A stretch of DNA of 64,000 nucleotides from Nonomuraea jiangxiensis. Lineage in GTDB: Bacteria; Actinomycetota; Actinomycetes; Streptosporangiales; Streptosporangiaceae. Below, piece by piece: positions 43,623 to 52,675 of the stretch. The stretch lies in contig NZ_FNDJ01000016.1 in the NCBI RefSeq assembly GCF_900099965.1, positions 186,001 to 250,000 on the forward strand. Reading direction: 5' to 3'. Each line of letters begins with the position of its first letter. The first letter of the stretch is position 1. Made by a program: the position numbers and the translations under genes. A model generated the notes under the pieces. It was not told where the DNA came from. It made no database searches and saw only the letters and a list, made by a program, of their open reading frames with translations.

Positions 43623-45110
43623 ATGCTTATCCGCATGAAGAAGCCTTTGATGATCTTGCTGGTGAGTGCGGCGGCCCTCACGGCCTGCAGCGCCGGTCCC
43701 ACCACCACGAACAGCGGCACCCCTGCGCCCGCCGCCAAGAGCACCGGGAACGTCGCGTGGAGCCCGTGCACGGATCTGATCGGCCCGGACGGCAAGCCGC
43801 TGACCCCCGGCCCAGGGGTCGAGTGCGGCAGGATCAAGGTCCCCCTCGACCACGCCAAGCCCGGCGGCGAGCAGATCGACCTCGCGCTGATCCGGGTCAA
43901 GGCCACCGGTGACCGGCTCGGCTCGCTGGTGTTCAACTTCGGCGGCCCCGGCGGGTCCGGCGTGGACACGATGGCGCTGGCCGCCCAGACGTTCGCAAGC
44001 TTGGGCAAACGCTATGACCTGGTCAGCTTCGACCCGCGCGGCGTCGATCGCAGCTCCGGCGTCAAGTGCGGCGGCGAGCTCGACAAACTCCTCGCCGCAG
44101 GCACCGAGGCCGACGGCGACCGGCTCTCCAAGGAGTTCGCGCAGGCGTGCGAGCGGGACTCGGGCAAGATCCTGCCGTACGTCGGCACCGTACAGGCCGC
44201 CAAGGACCTCGACCTGCTCAGGGCCGCGCTCGGGGACGAGCGGCTCAACTATTTCGGCCTCTCGTACGGCACCCATCTCGGCAGCGTGTACGCCACCCAG
44301 TTCCCCAAGAAGGTCGGCCGCTTCGTACTGGACGCGGCCCTCGACCCGACCGTCACGTTCGAGGAGCGGGCCGTGACGCAGGCGGAGGGGTTCGCCCAGG
44401 CGTTCGAGGCGTTCGCCGCGGACTGCGTGGCGAAGAGCTGCGAGCTCGGCGGTGACCCGGCCGCCGTGCGGCGGACGGTCGAGACCCTGCTGAACGGCCT
44501 GAAGACCAAGCCGATCAAGGTGGGCGACCGGGAGCTCACGTACGGGCTGGCGCAGCTGGCCGTCATCACCCCGCTCTACGCCAAGGCGACGTGGCCGGTG
44601 CTGGAGCAGGCGGCCGCGGCGGCCGTCAAGGGCGAGGGCACCGCGCTGCTCGGCCTCGCCGACCTCTACACCGGCCGCAGGCCCGACGGGACGTACTCGA
44701 CGATGATGACGAGCCTGCAGGCCATCAACTGCGCCGACAACGCCGAGCGGCCCACCGTCGCGGAGACGGCCCGGTTGTCCGACCGGATCCGCAAGATCTT
44801 CCCGATCCTGGCGGTCGAGGGCTCGGGCACCGCGTGCGCCCACTGGCCCGTGCCGGGGGACGACGCCGCCAAGCGCGTCGACGCCACCGGCTCCGCGCCG
44901 ATCGTGGTCATCGGCGGCAAGGGCGACCCCGCCACCCCGTACGAGTGGGCCCCTGAGCTCGTCGCCCAGCTCAAGACCGGCGTGCTGGTGACCTATGAGG
45001 GCGAGGGGCACGGGGCCTACCTCAGCGGCAACGCCTGCGTGATGAGCACGGTGGACGCCTACCTGCTGAACGGCAAGGTACCGGCCGCCGGCACCACCTG
45101 CGCCGCCTGA
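43623..45110 (+). CDS. Secreted alpha/beta-hydrolase, tripeptidyl aminopeptidase (TAP)-like
   Basis: A 495-residue exported lipoprotein-like peptidase (MKKPLMILLVSAAALTACSAG, lipobox LTAC). The oxyanion loop is FNFGGPGGSGVD, the nucleophile Ser lies in FGLSYGTHLGSVYA, and the C-terminal TAP-like domain carries the Asp (IGGKGDPATPYEWAP) and His (EGEGHGAYL). It cleaves N-terminal tri- or oligopeptides or related amides outside the cell. Start at 43623; an in-frame ATG at 43635 gives the shorter signal peptide and is equally possible. Confidence 0.9.
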   Translation: MLIRMKKPLMILLVSAAALTACSAGPTTTNSGTPAPAAKSTGNVAWSPCTDLIGPDGKPLTPGPGVECGRIKVPLDHAKPGGEQIDLALIRVKATGDRLGSLVFNFGGPGGSGVDTMALAAQTFASLGKRYDLVSFDPRGVDRSSGVKCGGELDKLLAAGTEADGDRLSKEFAQACERDSGKILPYVGTVQAAKDLDLLRAALGDERLNYFGLSYGTHLGSVYATQFPKKVGRFVLDAALDPTVTFEERAVTQAEGFAQAFEAFAADCVAKSCELGGDPAAVRRTVETLLNGLKTKPIKVGDRELTYGLAQLAVITPLYAKATWPVLEQAAAAAVKGEGTALLGLADLYTGRRPDGTYSTMMTSLQAINCADNAERPTVAETARLSDRIRKIFPILAVEGSGTACAHWPVPGDDAAKRVDATGSAPIVVIGGKGDPATPYEWAPELVAQLKTGVLVTYEGEGHGAYLSGNACVMSTVDAYLLNGKVPAAGTTCAA

Positions 45111-45140
45111 CAGCCCTCCGACGGAGCCCGCCGTCGGCGG

Positions 45141-45244
45141 CCGCCGTGGGAGACCGCCGTGGGAGGCCGCCGTGGGAGGCCGCCGTGGGAGACCGCCGTG
45201 GGAGGCCGCCGTGGGAGGCCGCCGTGGGAGGCCGCCGTGGGAGG
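45141..45244. repeat. Eight perfect or near-perfect copies of a 13-bp tandem repeat
   Basis: CCGCCGTGGGAGR is repeated eight times (45141-45244), differing only at the last base (A or G), between two convergent genes. The period of 13 is not a multiple of three, so it is not coding. Confidence 0.85.
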
Positions 45245-45256
45245 CCGCCGCTCCCG

Positions 45257-48200
45257 TCAGGACAGGTCGGCCTCCGCCAGCAGGAGCGGTACGGCCTCGG
45301 GGTCCCGCAGGAGAGCGGCCACCGCGAGGCGGTCGTTCCACTGACCCGTCGCCCAGGCCAGCCCGCGGGCCAGGCCGTCGACCCCGGTGCAGTGCACGGC
45401 GCCCTCGAAATAACGCCAGGCGCACTCCACCCCGTCCACCAGCAGCTTCTCGTGCGCCACATACGTCTCGGGCGCGGTGGGCAGCAGGGAGCGCACCTCG
45501 ACGGGCACCTTCCGCACCTCTCCCTGCGAGGTGACCTCGCCCGAGGTGAGCTCACCGGCCAGCGGCAGGTCCAGCAGCTCCGACAGCGACTCCGCCAGGT
45601 CGTAAGAGGCCAGCACCAGGGGCCGGTCGGTGACCAGTTGCAGCAGGTCGGGGGCCTCGACCACCACCGCGTCCTCGGCCGCGGCCACCACGATGGAGCC
45701 CCGCAGCACCGCCCGCACCCTGGACGGCGGCGCCACCCGGGAGGGGTCGACGGCGGCCAGGGCGATCCACAGGGCGCGCAGCTGCGCCCGGTCCACCTGG
45801 ATCGACTCGTCGGCCAGCAGGTCGAGCAGCTCTTCCGGGCCTCCGTGCGAGGCCAGCAGCTCGGTCAGGGTCGTGCGGACGCCCAGCATCGACAGGGCCG
45901 CCTCGTCCAGGCCCGCCGGAGCGTCCTCATAGAGCCCCTGGAGCAGCGGGTCGGCGCCCGGCAGCCGCAGCTCCGTCGGCTTGCGCCCGCCCAGCACCGG
46001 ATGGTTGGCCAGCCACCAGGCCGTGTAGGAGGGCACCTCCGTCCCCTGCACCCGCAACGGATGCAGGGCGGCACGCAGCGGGGGCCGGGTCAGCAGCGCC
46101 AGCGCCGCGGGCCAGTCGGCCACCAGCTCCAAATCCCGCACCGCCGCGAACTCCGCCACCAGCGGCGGCACGTCGAGCTCCGGCAGCAGGTCGAGCACGT
46201 GATCGAGCCACTCCTCCTCGCCGTCGAGGTCGTGGTCGCAGTCGTCGGGGTCGAGCAGCACGTCGGACTCGTGCACCACCGCGAACCCGTCGAGCACCCC
46301 CGCCGCCGCCAGCACCCGGGAGCCGTAGGCCGCCTCCAGCTCCGAGGCGGCCACCCCGAGGTGCGTGCCGGACTCCAGCAGCCCCGCCAGCGCGCCGTCG
46401 GCCAGCATGAGCTCCCCGGCCGGGTAGAGCTCGCCATCGGTGCCGCGCAGCGCCAGGTCGGCCAGCCACGGCGCCTCGCCGGGCGCCAGCCCGGCCGCCC
46501 CCACCAGCGACAGCACGGCTCTCGCCACCGGCTCGGGGTCGGGGCTGTCGAGCGACTGCGCGACGGCGGCCTTGGTCAGCGGATCTTCGAGGATCGTACG
46601 GGGCGTGGCCTCGGCGGCGCCCAGCCGCAGCAGCGCGGGATGGGCCGCCTCCGGGTGCACGATGCGCAGCCCCAGGGGCGTGAGGTCCAGGTCGGCGCCG
46701 CCATCGGTCAGGATGAGCGTGCCGCGTGGCCCCCGCACCAGCCGGCCATCGGTCAGCGGCACCGGCAGGGCGCCCAGGGCCTCGGGGTCGTCGGCGGGCA
46801 GCACCTCGTAGAGCGAGCGCCACCACGACGGCTCGCGCGCCTCCACGGCCTCGCCGGACAGCAGGTCGACCACGTCGGACAGCTCGACCCTGCGCACCCC
46901 CAGGGCGGCCATGGCCGGGTGCCGTGGCGGCCACCCGGCCGGCAGCAGCCCGGGCACGAAGTCGGCGACGGCCGCGAGCAGCTCCGCCGAACCGGCGGAC
47001 ACCACGGCGGCCTCCCGGCCCGCGACCACCCAGCCGTCGCCCTCGGGCTCGCGGGCGGGGTGCTCGACCTGCCACTCCGCGTCGGGTTCGTAGACCTCGG
47101 AGTCGGCGAACGACGGCGTCTGCACGGCCGGCGCGGGCGCGGACAGCGCCGGCAGCAGCGGCGTGCCGGGCAGCCGGGCCAGCACGGCGCGGCGGATCCG
47201 GGCGTCGAGCTCGCCCTTGCCCATGAGGGAGGGCACGAGGTCCAGCAGCTTGGGCGTGCGCGGCAGCTCCCGCAGCAGCCGGACGTAGGCGTCGGCCGCC
47301 CGCTCCACCAGGAAGTCGGTCAGCGGCCCCGTGGCCACATGGCGCCGGTCGGTGGCCATCGGGAACGACGCGATCAGCAGCGCGGGCAGGTCGAGCGGCT
47401 CGTCGCTGGGCGTGGGCGCGTGCACGACGGACGGCACGGTGCGGGGCAACGCCACCGGCTCCCCGACCCCGGTGACGCCCGCGGTGGATCCGGACACGGG
47501 GACGCCCGCGGCGGGTCCGGAGACGGGGACGGCCCAGCGCACGGACCAGTAGGGGCGGGCGCGCTCCTCGGTGGGCCGGTCGGCGAAGAGACCGCCCACC
47601 TCCTCGGCGGTGAACTCGCCGGAATCCGACACCACGTGCCAGCCATCGGCCACCACGGTGCGGGTCACGCCATCGAGCTCGATCTCGATGGCCTCCAGCG
47701 CGGGCATGCCGAGCAGCAGCGCGGGGCTGGTGTCGGCCAGCATCCGCCGGACCGCGTCGAGGGCGGCGCCGTCACGCAGCGGGAGGCGTACGAGTGTGTC
47801 GAATCCCTCGGGGACGTCGAGCGGCGGCCCGTCGAACGGCAGGCGCAGCAGCGGCACGTGCCCGGCGCGGCCGGCGAGCTCGCCCGCCAGCTCCGGGACC
47901 CCGGCCACCGCGGCCGTGGTCTCGGCGCGCGACCACCGGACCGAGCCGCTGCCGCGAGAGCCGATGGCAGGCTCGTCACAGACCGAGACCACCGCCGCGA
48001 ACCCGACACCGAACCGGCCCGCCGCGCCGGCCTCGTCACGCTTGCCGGAGACACGCAACGTCGACAGGCCCTCCACGCCGGTGGCGTCCAGGGGAGCACC
48101 CGTGTTGGCGGCCGTCAGCACGTCGCCCCGTAGGGTCAACCGCAACACGCCCGGCACGCCCGCGCGCAGCGCCGCGTCGGCGGCGTTTTGCGCGAGCTCG

Positions 48201-48337
48201 ACGATCAACCGGTCGCGGTAGCCGCCGAGCGCGAAGTCCTCCTCGGCGTTGGCGTCCTCGCGGAACCTGGCGGGGGAAGCCGTCCACGCTGCGAGCACGG
48301 CGGCTCGCATCCGGTCACAGCCAAAGGTTGCGGTCAT
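45257..48337 (-). CDS. Sacsin-type GHKL (HSP90-like) ATPase, large
   Basis: A 1026-residue cytoplasmic protein. The N-terminal Bergerat ATPase fold is intact: N-box RLIVELAQNAADAAL (with E and N), G1-like LTAANTGAPLD and G2 GRFGVGFAAVVSV. The rest is helical and acidic with no recognised domain (for example PALSAPAPAVQTPSFADSEVYEP as a disordered link). Actinobacterial proteins of this type have the sacsin N-terminal ATP-binding domain; a chaperone-like role is inferred. It is 66 bases downstream of the DUF3027 gene on the same strand. Confidence 0.85.
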   Translation of the reverse strand: MTATFGCDRMRAAVLAAWTASPARFREDANAEEDFALGGYRDRLIVELAQNAADAALRAGVPGVLRLTLRGDVLTAANTGAPLDATGVEGLSTLRVSGKRDEAGAAGRFGVGFAAVVSVCDEPAIGSRGSGSVRWSRAETTAAVAGVPELAGELAGRAGHVPLLRLPFDGPPLDVPEGFDTLVRLPLRDGAALDAVRRMLADTSPALLLGMPALEAIEIELDGVTRTVVADGWHVVSDSGEFTAEEVGGLFADRPTEERARPYWSVRWAVPVSGPAAGVPVSGSTAGVTGVGEPVALPRTVPSVVHAPTPSDEPLDLPALLIASFPMATDRRHVATGPLTDFLVERAADAYVRLLRELPRTPKLLDLVPSLMGKGELDARIRRAVLARLPGTPLLPALSAPAPAVQTPSFADSEVYEPDAEWQVEHPAREPEGDGWVVAGREAAVVSAGSAELLAAVADFVPGLLPAGWPPRHPAMAALGVRRVELSDVVDLLSGEAVEAREPSWWRSLYEVLPADDPEALGALPVPLTDGRLVRGPRGTLILTDGGADLDLTPLGLRIVHPEAAHPALLRLGAAEATPRTILEDPLTKAAVAQSLDSPDPEPVARAVLSLVGAAGLAPGEAPWLADLALRGTDGELYPAGELMLADGALAGLLESGTHLGVAASELEAAYGSRVLAAAGVLDGFAVVHESDVLLDPDDCDHDLDGEEEWLDHVLDLLPELDVPPLVAEFAAVRDLELVADWPAALALLTRPPLRAALHPLRVQGTEVPSYTAWWLANHPVLGGRKPTELRLPGADPLLQGLYEDAPAGLDEAALSMLGVRTTLTELLASHGGPEELLDLLADESIQVDRAQLRALWIALAAVDPSRVAPPSRVRAVLRGSIVVAAAEDAVVVEAPDLLQLVTDRPLVLASYDLAESLSELLDLPLAGELTSGEVTSQGEVRKVPVEVRSLLPTAPETYVAHEKLLVDGVECAWRYFEGAVHCTGVDGLARGLAWATGQWNDRLAVAALLRDPEAVPLLLAEADLS

Positions 48338-48403
48338 CGATCACGATCCTGGTCGAGGGTTGGGGGGCCACCGTAGGTTAGCGGCCTGCACCGACACTCG
48401 GGC

Positions 48404-49204
48404 TCAGGAATGGCCAAGCTCCTCGGTGGCGGATTCGTCGACCGAGCCCGCCTCCTCCTCGATCAGGTCGTAACCGAGATCGTCGAGGATCGGTATGGCC
48501 TGCTCACCGGGTGGCGGCAGGGCCGCGGCCTCCGAATGGGCGCCGCAGCCGTGGTCGGCGGCGACGACCTTGCCGTCGTCGGGCGCGTATTCGTTGGCGC
48601 AGACCCCGAAGGACAGTCGCAGCTCACCTGACAGCAACCAGTAGAAGCCGCAGGTGGAGCACTGCGCGGGCGCGGCGTGTGCGATCGGCGTGTGCGGCCC
48701 GTGCTCGCCCGAGTGCCAGCGCCTGGCAGCCCGGTCCCTGCCGGTGGCCGAGAGCACACGGGCTCGACCCAGGCCGTACTCGAAAACCATCTGGTGGTCT
48801 GCGTCGTCGTCGATCTCGGTGAAACCGGGCGCGAGCCTGTCGTCGTCCTCCGCGGCCGGAAGCAGATCGCCCACGCCCAGGTCACCGGGGCGCAGCCGCT
48901 CGCTCCACGGCAGCCAGTCGGGCGCCAGCAGCGCTCCCGCGCCGGGCAGCAGGACGGCCTCGCTCACCGTCACCTTCTTGGCGCGCGAGGCGCGCGTCAC
49001 GGTGACGGCCCAGCGCCAGCCCCGGTAGGCCCGGTCCAGGCAGGCGAAGTAGTGGGTGACGATCCGGTCGCCCTCGCTCTCGTAGCCGAGGTGCTCGCCG
49101 GGCTCGCCCGGGGACGCGAGCTCCTCGGCCGCGGCCCGCGCCAGATCGACCGCGGCGACACAGGCCTGATCGGGAGCGGCGACACGGGCCCTGGTGCGGC
49201 TCAT
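48404..49204 (-). CDS. DUF3027 protein
   Basis: A 266-residue soluble protein. The N-terminus (AAPDQACVAAVDLARAAAEELA) and the conserved HYFACLDRAYRGWRWAVTVTRA and LPWSERLRPGDLGVGD are the DUF3027 signature. A zinc-ribbon-like section follows (CSTCGFYW...FGVCANEYAPDDGKVVAADHGCGAHSE). The ATG at 49204 has GGCGGAG 7 bases upstream; an ATG at 49246 is the alternative. Its function is unknown, but it recurs in actinobacteria near the MFS, cold-shock and sacsin-type genes found here. Confidence 0.88.
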   Translation of the reverse strand: MSRTRARVAAPDQACVAAVDLARAAAEELASPGEPGEHLGYESEGDRIVTHYFACLDRAYRGWRWAVTVTRASRAKKVTVSEAVLLPGAGALLAPDWLPWSERLRPGDLGVGDLLPAAEDDDRLAPGFTEIDDDADHQMVFEYGLGRARVLSATGRDRAARRWHSGEHGPHTPIAHAAPAQCSTCGFYWLLSGELRLSFGVCANEYAPDDGKVVAADHGCGAHSEAAALPPPGEQAIPILDDLGYDLIEEEAGSVDESATEELGHS

Positions 49205-49264
49205 CGGGGCGGCTCCGCCGAAAGGTGCTGTTCGCTCACACTTCATTCTCCCCCATGAGGGGAC

Positions 49265-50833
49265 GTGGACGGGCCCACAACCGGGGATCCACATCTGAGA
49301 TCGCGGACTAATTGGGTAAGACTGGTGGACGTGGGGGGAGGCTGGGGCCGAGCACGTGATGTCACGCGGCGCGTAGGGCGCGGGGTCGCCGACGCGGGCC
49401 GTGCGACCGCGCGTGCCGGGAGGGCCACGGCGAGCGGCACCGTACGGGCGAGCAGGGCCACCGCCAGAGGTGCGCAAAAAGTCGGTAAAGCGACGCGCCG
49501 GCTCACCTACGCCAACGGCGCGGACCGCACCGGGCTCGGCCGCCTGATCGAGCTGTCGGCGGGCAACAGCGCGAGCGACGCCCTGGTCACGGTGGCGCTG
49601 GCGAGCACGGTGTTCTTCGGGGTGCCCGTCGGCGAGGCCCGCGGGTCGGTGGCCCTCTACCTGGTCATCACGATGTTGCCGTTCGCGCTGCTGGCGCCGT
49701 TCGTGGGGCCGATACTCGACCGGTTCAGGTCGGGGCGGCGTTACGTGATGGCGGGCACGCTGTTCGGGCGGGGGCTGCTGTGCTTCGCGATGGCCGCCGC
49801 CGTGGGGCCCGGTGACCTGCCGACCTTGTTCATCGGGGCCCTGGGCGTGCTGGTGCTGTCGAAGGCGTACAACGTGTCGCGGGCGGCGATCATGCCGAGC
49901 GTGCTGCCCGCCGACATCGGGCTGGTGTCCGCCAACGCGCGGGTGGCGCTGTTCACGCTGGTCTCGGCCGGGATCGCGGTGCCGGTCGGCGCGGGATTGA
50001 CCGCGTGGCTGGGCAGCGCGGTGGCGCTGCGCGTCGCGATGGTGGCCTTCCTGCTGCTCGGCGTCGCCGCGGTACGCCTGCCACGGCACGTCGACTCCCC
50101 CGACCTGGAGGAGGAGGGCGCGGCCCCGCGCTGGCGCACCTTGTTCAAGGTGGGGCCCGCGGTCGCCGAGGCCGTCTGGGCCAACGTGGCCGTCCGGGTC
50201 TTCTCCGGGTTCCTGCTGTTCTTCCTGCTGTTCCTGGTGCAGGACCAGGCGGTGCCGTGGCTGGCGGCGCGGGACCCGTTCTTCGACGTTCCCAAGACGA
50301 TCGCACTGCTCGCGGGGGCGGCCGGGCTGGGCGGCCTGGCGGGCGCCGTCGTCGCCAACTGGACCCGTAACCACGCGCCGCAGCTCATCGTGCTGCTCAC
50401 GCTGGCCATGGCCGCTGTGACCACCATCGTGACCGCGATCTTCTTCGGCGTGTGGGCCGCGCTGGCGATCTCGCTGATCACGGCCTTCGCGCAGGAGCTG
50501 GGCAAGCTGGCGCTGGACGCGATCGTGCAGCGGGAGATCGGTGAGGAGGTGCGCTCGTCCACGTTCGGCGTGGTCGAGGCGATGCTCCAGCTCGCCTGGG
50601 TGTTCGGCGGCCTGGTGGGGCTGGTGCTCTCGCTGACGCGGAGCGGCACGGCCGGGCTGGTCACGCTGGCGGTGCTGCTGACCGTCGCGCTCGTCTGGCT
50701 GCTGTTCACCAGGAGAAAGCGCATACGCGCGGCCGACGCCAGGTTGCGTGGGCACCGGGCCGAGCACGCCGACCAGCACCAGCGGCCGGACACGCTCGAC
50801 CCCACCAAACCCCTGACCAACCCCAACGGCTGA
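49265..50833 (+). CDS. MFS transporter with a basic, repeat-like N-terminal extension
   Basis: A 522-residue protein. The first 80 residues are cytoplasmic and basic (RVGRGVADAGRATARAGRAT, then ASRATARGAQKVGKATRR), a helical repeat of about 11 residues. Then LIELSAGNSASDALVTVALASTVFFG begins a twelve-helix MFS core with DRFRSGRRYVMAG as the loop 2-3 motif. The GTG at 49265 has purines (GAGGGGA) only 2 bases upstream. It is divergent from DUF3027 with a 60-base gap. Substrate unknown. Confidence 0.85.
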   Translation: MDGPTTGDPHLRSRTNWVRLVDVGGGWGRARDVTRRVGRGVADAGRATARAGRATASGTVRASRATARGAQKVGKATRRLTYANGADRTGLGRLIELSAGNSASDALVTVALASTVFFGVPVGEARGSVALYLVITMLPFALLAPFVGPILDRFRSGRRYVMAGTLFGRGLLCFAMAAAVGPGDLPTLFIGALGVLVLSKAYNVSRAAIMPSVLPADIGLVSANARVALFTLVSAGIAVPVGAGLTAWLGSAVALRVAMVAFLLLGVAAVRLPRHVDSPDLEEEGAAPRWRTLFKVGPAVAEAVWANVAVRVFSGFLLFFLLFLVQDQAVPWLAARDPFFDVPKTIALLAGAAGLGGLAGAVVANWTRNHAPQLIVLLTLAMAAVTTIVTAIFFGVWAALAISLITAFAQELGKLALDAIVQREIGEEVRSSTFGVVEAMLQLAWVFGGLVGLVLSLTRSGTAGLVTLAVLLTVALVWLLFTRRKRIRAADARLRGHRAEHADQHQRPDTLDPTKPLTNPNG

Positions 50834-50914
50834 GCTCCCACCGGGCGGGCCTGAAGCCGTGACCCGCTCCGCGGTGAAGCGGCCGGTTGGTCACTTGACC
50901 TGGGCACGCACGGG

Positions 50915-50940
50915 GGCGGGGCGCCGCAGGGCGCCCCGCC
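50915..50940. terminator. Bidirectional hairpin terminator between MFS and cold-shock genes
   Basis: GGCGGGGCGCC (50915-50925) pairs perfectly with GGCGCCCCGCC (50930-50940) around a 4-base loop. It lies between two convergent genes, ending 25 bases before the cold-shock stop. Confidence 0.75.
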
Positions 50941-50965
50941 ATCCGCTCGTGGATCCGGACGTGCT

Positions 50966-51361
50966 CTAGACGTCGAGGTCGTCGGCGACGGCCCTCAGCA
51001 CCTGCGCGATCTTCTTGGCGTGCGCCGCGTCCGGGTGCTTGCCCCGCTGGTAGGAGGTCGAGACGTCGTCGAGCAGCTTGATCAGGTCTTCGACGATGAC
51101 CACCATCTCGTCGGGCTTCTTCCGCTTGGCCTTGGGCTTCGGCTTGGCCAGGGTGGGCGGCTGCTCCAGGATCCGGACCGAGAGCGCCTGCTGGCCCCTG
51201 CGCCCCTCCGCCACGCCGAACTCGACCTTCTGGCCGGGTTTGAGCGGGCCTGCGCCTGTGGGCAGCGCGGAGGAATGCACGAAGACCTCACCGCCGTCGT
51301 CGCGGGTGAGGAAGCCGAATCCCTTGTCGGCGTCGTACCACTTGACCTTGCCACTCGGCAC
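50966..51361 (-). CDS. Cold-shock-domain protein with a C-terminal helical extension
   Basis: A 131-residue nucleic-acid-binding protein. The cold-shock domain (MPSGKVKWYDADKGFGFLTRDDGG, with RNP1-like KGFGFL and RNP2 VFVHSSAL) covers residues 1-66. A Lys/Pro-rich hinge (KPKPKAKRKK) and a helical domain follow (MVVIVEDLIKLLDDVSTSYQRGK...KKIAQVLRAVADDL). Such two-part proteins are longer than the 67-residue CspA type. GAGG lies 7 bases before the GTG. Confidence 0.93.
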   Translation of the reverse strand: MPSGKVKWYDADKGFGFLTRDDGGEVFVHSSALPTGAGPLKPGQKVEFGVAEGRRGQQALSVRILEQPPTLAKPKPKAKRKKPDEMVVIVEDLIKLLDDVSTSYQRGKHPDAAHAKKIAQVLRAVADDLDV

Positions 51362-51453
51362 AGGAGGACCTCGTTCGAACTGTCGAAATAAGGACGGATG
51401 GATGTAGGTTATGCCCCGCGAAGCGCCAGGGCGACCAGGTAAATTCCGGGCAT

Positions 51454-52074
51454 TTACCGAAGTTCATCATGCTTGCGCCAACCGGCGAACCAGTCCGCGA
51501 ATTCGGTCAGGTCGCCCAACGCCACATCTGCTCCGTGATCACGCAGCTCTCTCACCGTGTAGGGGCCCGTTGCGACGGTCACGCTCACGGCGCCGCCCGC
51601 ACGTGCCGCCTCGATGTCCGCGACATGGTCACCAACATAAGCTGCCGCGCCGAAGCGCGCGAGTGCCGATCCCTTGGCGGAGCCGAAAACGGAACCGACG
51701 ACCTCGTCCACGGCGAGCCCGAGCGCCTCGACGGTGCCGGCGGCGTCGCGTGCGTTCTTGCCCGTGACCACGATGACACGGCCATCACGGGCGCGTACGG
51801 CCTCGATCGCATCGTGGGCGCCCGCCATGGCGGTGTGAACCGGAACGCCCATTTCCGGATATATCTCCCTATACAGATCAGCGGCTGCGGCGACCTCCTC
51901 GGCGGGAAGCCAGTTGGCCAGCTCGACCTCCAGCGGCGGCCCGAGCCGGCTGACGATCTTGGCGCTGTCCATGGCCACTCCCAAACGCAGGGACAGCTCC
52001 TCGTAAACAGCCGCGATACCGAGTCTCGTGTCCGCCAATGTCATGTCGAGGTCGAATCCCACGTTGTTTGCCAC
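51454..52074 (-). CDS. HAD-superfamily hydrolase
   Basis: A 206-residue phosphatase-like enzyme. Motif I is FDLDMTLAD (nucleophile Asp; the usual DxDxT with Met in the gap), motif II VIVVTGKN, motif III around GSAKG and motif IV YVGDHVADIEAARAGG. A small helical cap lies between motifs I and II, as in phosphoglycolate phosphatase-like proteins (subclass IA). Substrate not predictable. Confidence 0.9.
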   Translation of the reverse strand: MANNVGFDLDMTLADTRLGIAAVYEELSLRLGVAMDSAKIVSRLGPPLEVELANWLPAEEVAAAADLYREIYPEMGVPVHTAMAGAHDAIEAVRARDGRVIVVTGKNARDAAGTVEALGLAVDEVVGSVFGSAKGSALARFGAAAYVGDHVADIEAARAGGAVSVTVATGPYTVRELRDHGADVALGDLTEFADWFAGWRKHDELR

Positions 52075-52174
52075 ACATAGAGGATGCCAAACCCTGCCCT
52101 ACCCCGCGTAACGGCCCTTGTTCCGCGGCCATAGTAATGGGAAGAAAGGAATTACTTATCGGAGAGGAGCGAGC

Positions 52175-52570
52175 GTGAGCGAGACCCCCAAACCTCCGCA
52201 GACCGGAGATCGGCTCGTCGCGTCCTCCGCCCCGCCCCGCCCCCACCGTCCCGCCCGGCCGGGCGGGACGGTGGTGACGCCCTGGCACCGGCTCGTGGGC
52301 GGCGTGGCCTACGTGGTGCGGGTCGCCGCCAGGGTGGCCGCGCTGTCGATGCTGCTGTACGCGGTCTTCACGGTGTTCAGGGCCAACCCGGCGAACGTCT
52401 GGTACCAGTTCGTCGAGTCGCTGGCCTCCTCGCTGTCCCTGGGCCTGGCCAACCTGTTCCAGCTCGCCGATCCCAGGTGGACGACGCTGGTCAACTACGG
52501 CCTGGCCGCGATCGTCTGGCTCGTCATCGGCTCCGCGCTGTCGGGCCTCATCCGCCGCGCCGCGCCCTGA
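52175..52570 (+). CDS. Small membrane protein with two or three helices
   Basis: A 131-residue protein from the GTG at 52175 (GGAGAGGAG upstream). The N-terminal 33 residues are Pro/Arg-rich and disordered, followed by VAYVVRVAARVAALSMLLYAVF and later LVNYGLAAIVWLVIGSALSGLI as membrane helices. The first 33 codons contain a 30-bp perfect palindrome, and GTG codons right after it (52271) offer another start, so the true N-terminus is uncertain. Function unknown. Confidence 0.7.
   Translation: MSETPKPPQTGDRLVASSAPPRPHRPARPGGTVVTPWHRLVGGVAYVVRVAARVAALSMLLYAVFTVFRANPANVWYQFVESLASSLSLGLANLFQLADPRWTTLVNYGLAAIVWLVIGSALSGLIRRAAP
52244..52273. repeat. 30-bp perfect palindrome inside the 5' part of a gene
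   Basis: CACCGTCCCGCCCGG (52244-52258) is followed immediately by its exact complement (52259-52273). It would form a very stable mRNA hairpin 70 bases after the assumed start. Confidence 0.8.
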
Positions 52571-52675
52571 GCGGGCCGCGTACAAGGAGCCCGCCGCGTG
52601 CGACGCGACGTACCACCAGGTGCGGATCCGGGTCACAGCACCGACTACGCTCCTTACGGAGGTATCAGGATAGAC

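Noticed and set aside
45141..45244. Possible CRISPR-like repeat array
   Set aside because: The 13-bp units are contiguous with no spacers and no cas genes are present.
48404..50779. A leftward frame extending the DUF3027 gene to about 790 codons
   Set aside because: The extra upstream part is antisense to the MFS gene, highly charged and without domains. DUF3027 starts at 49204 (or 49246) with a ribosome site.
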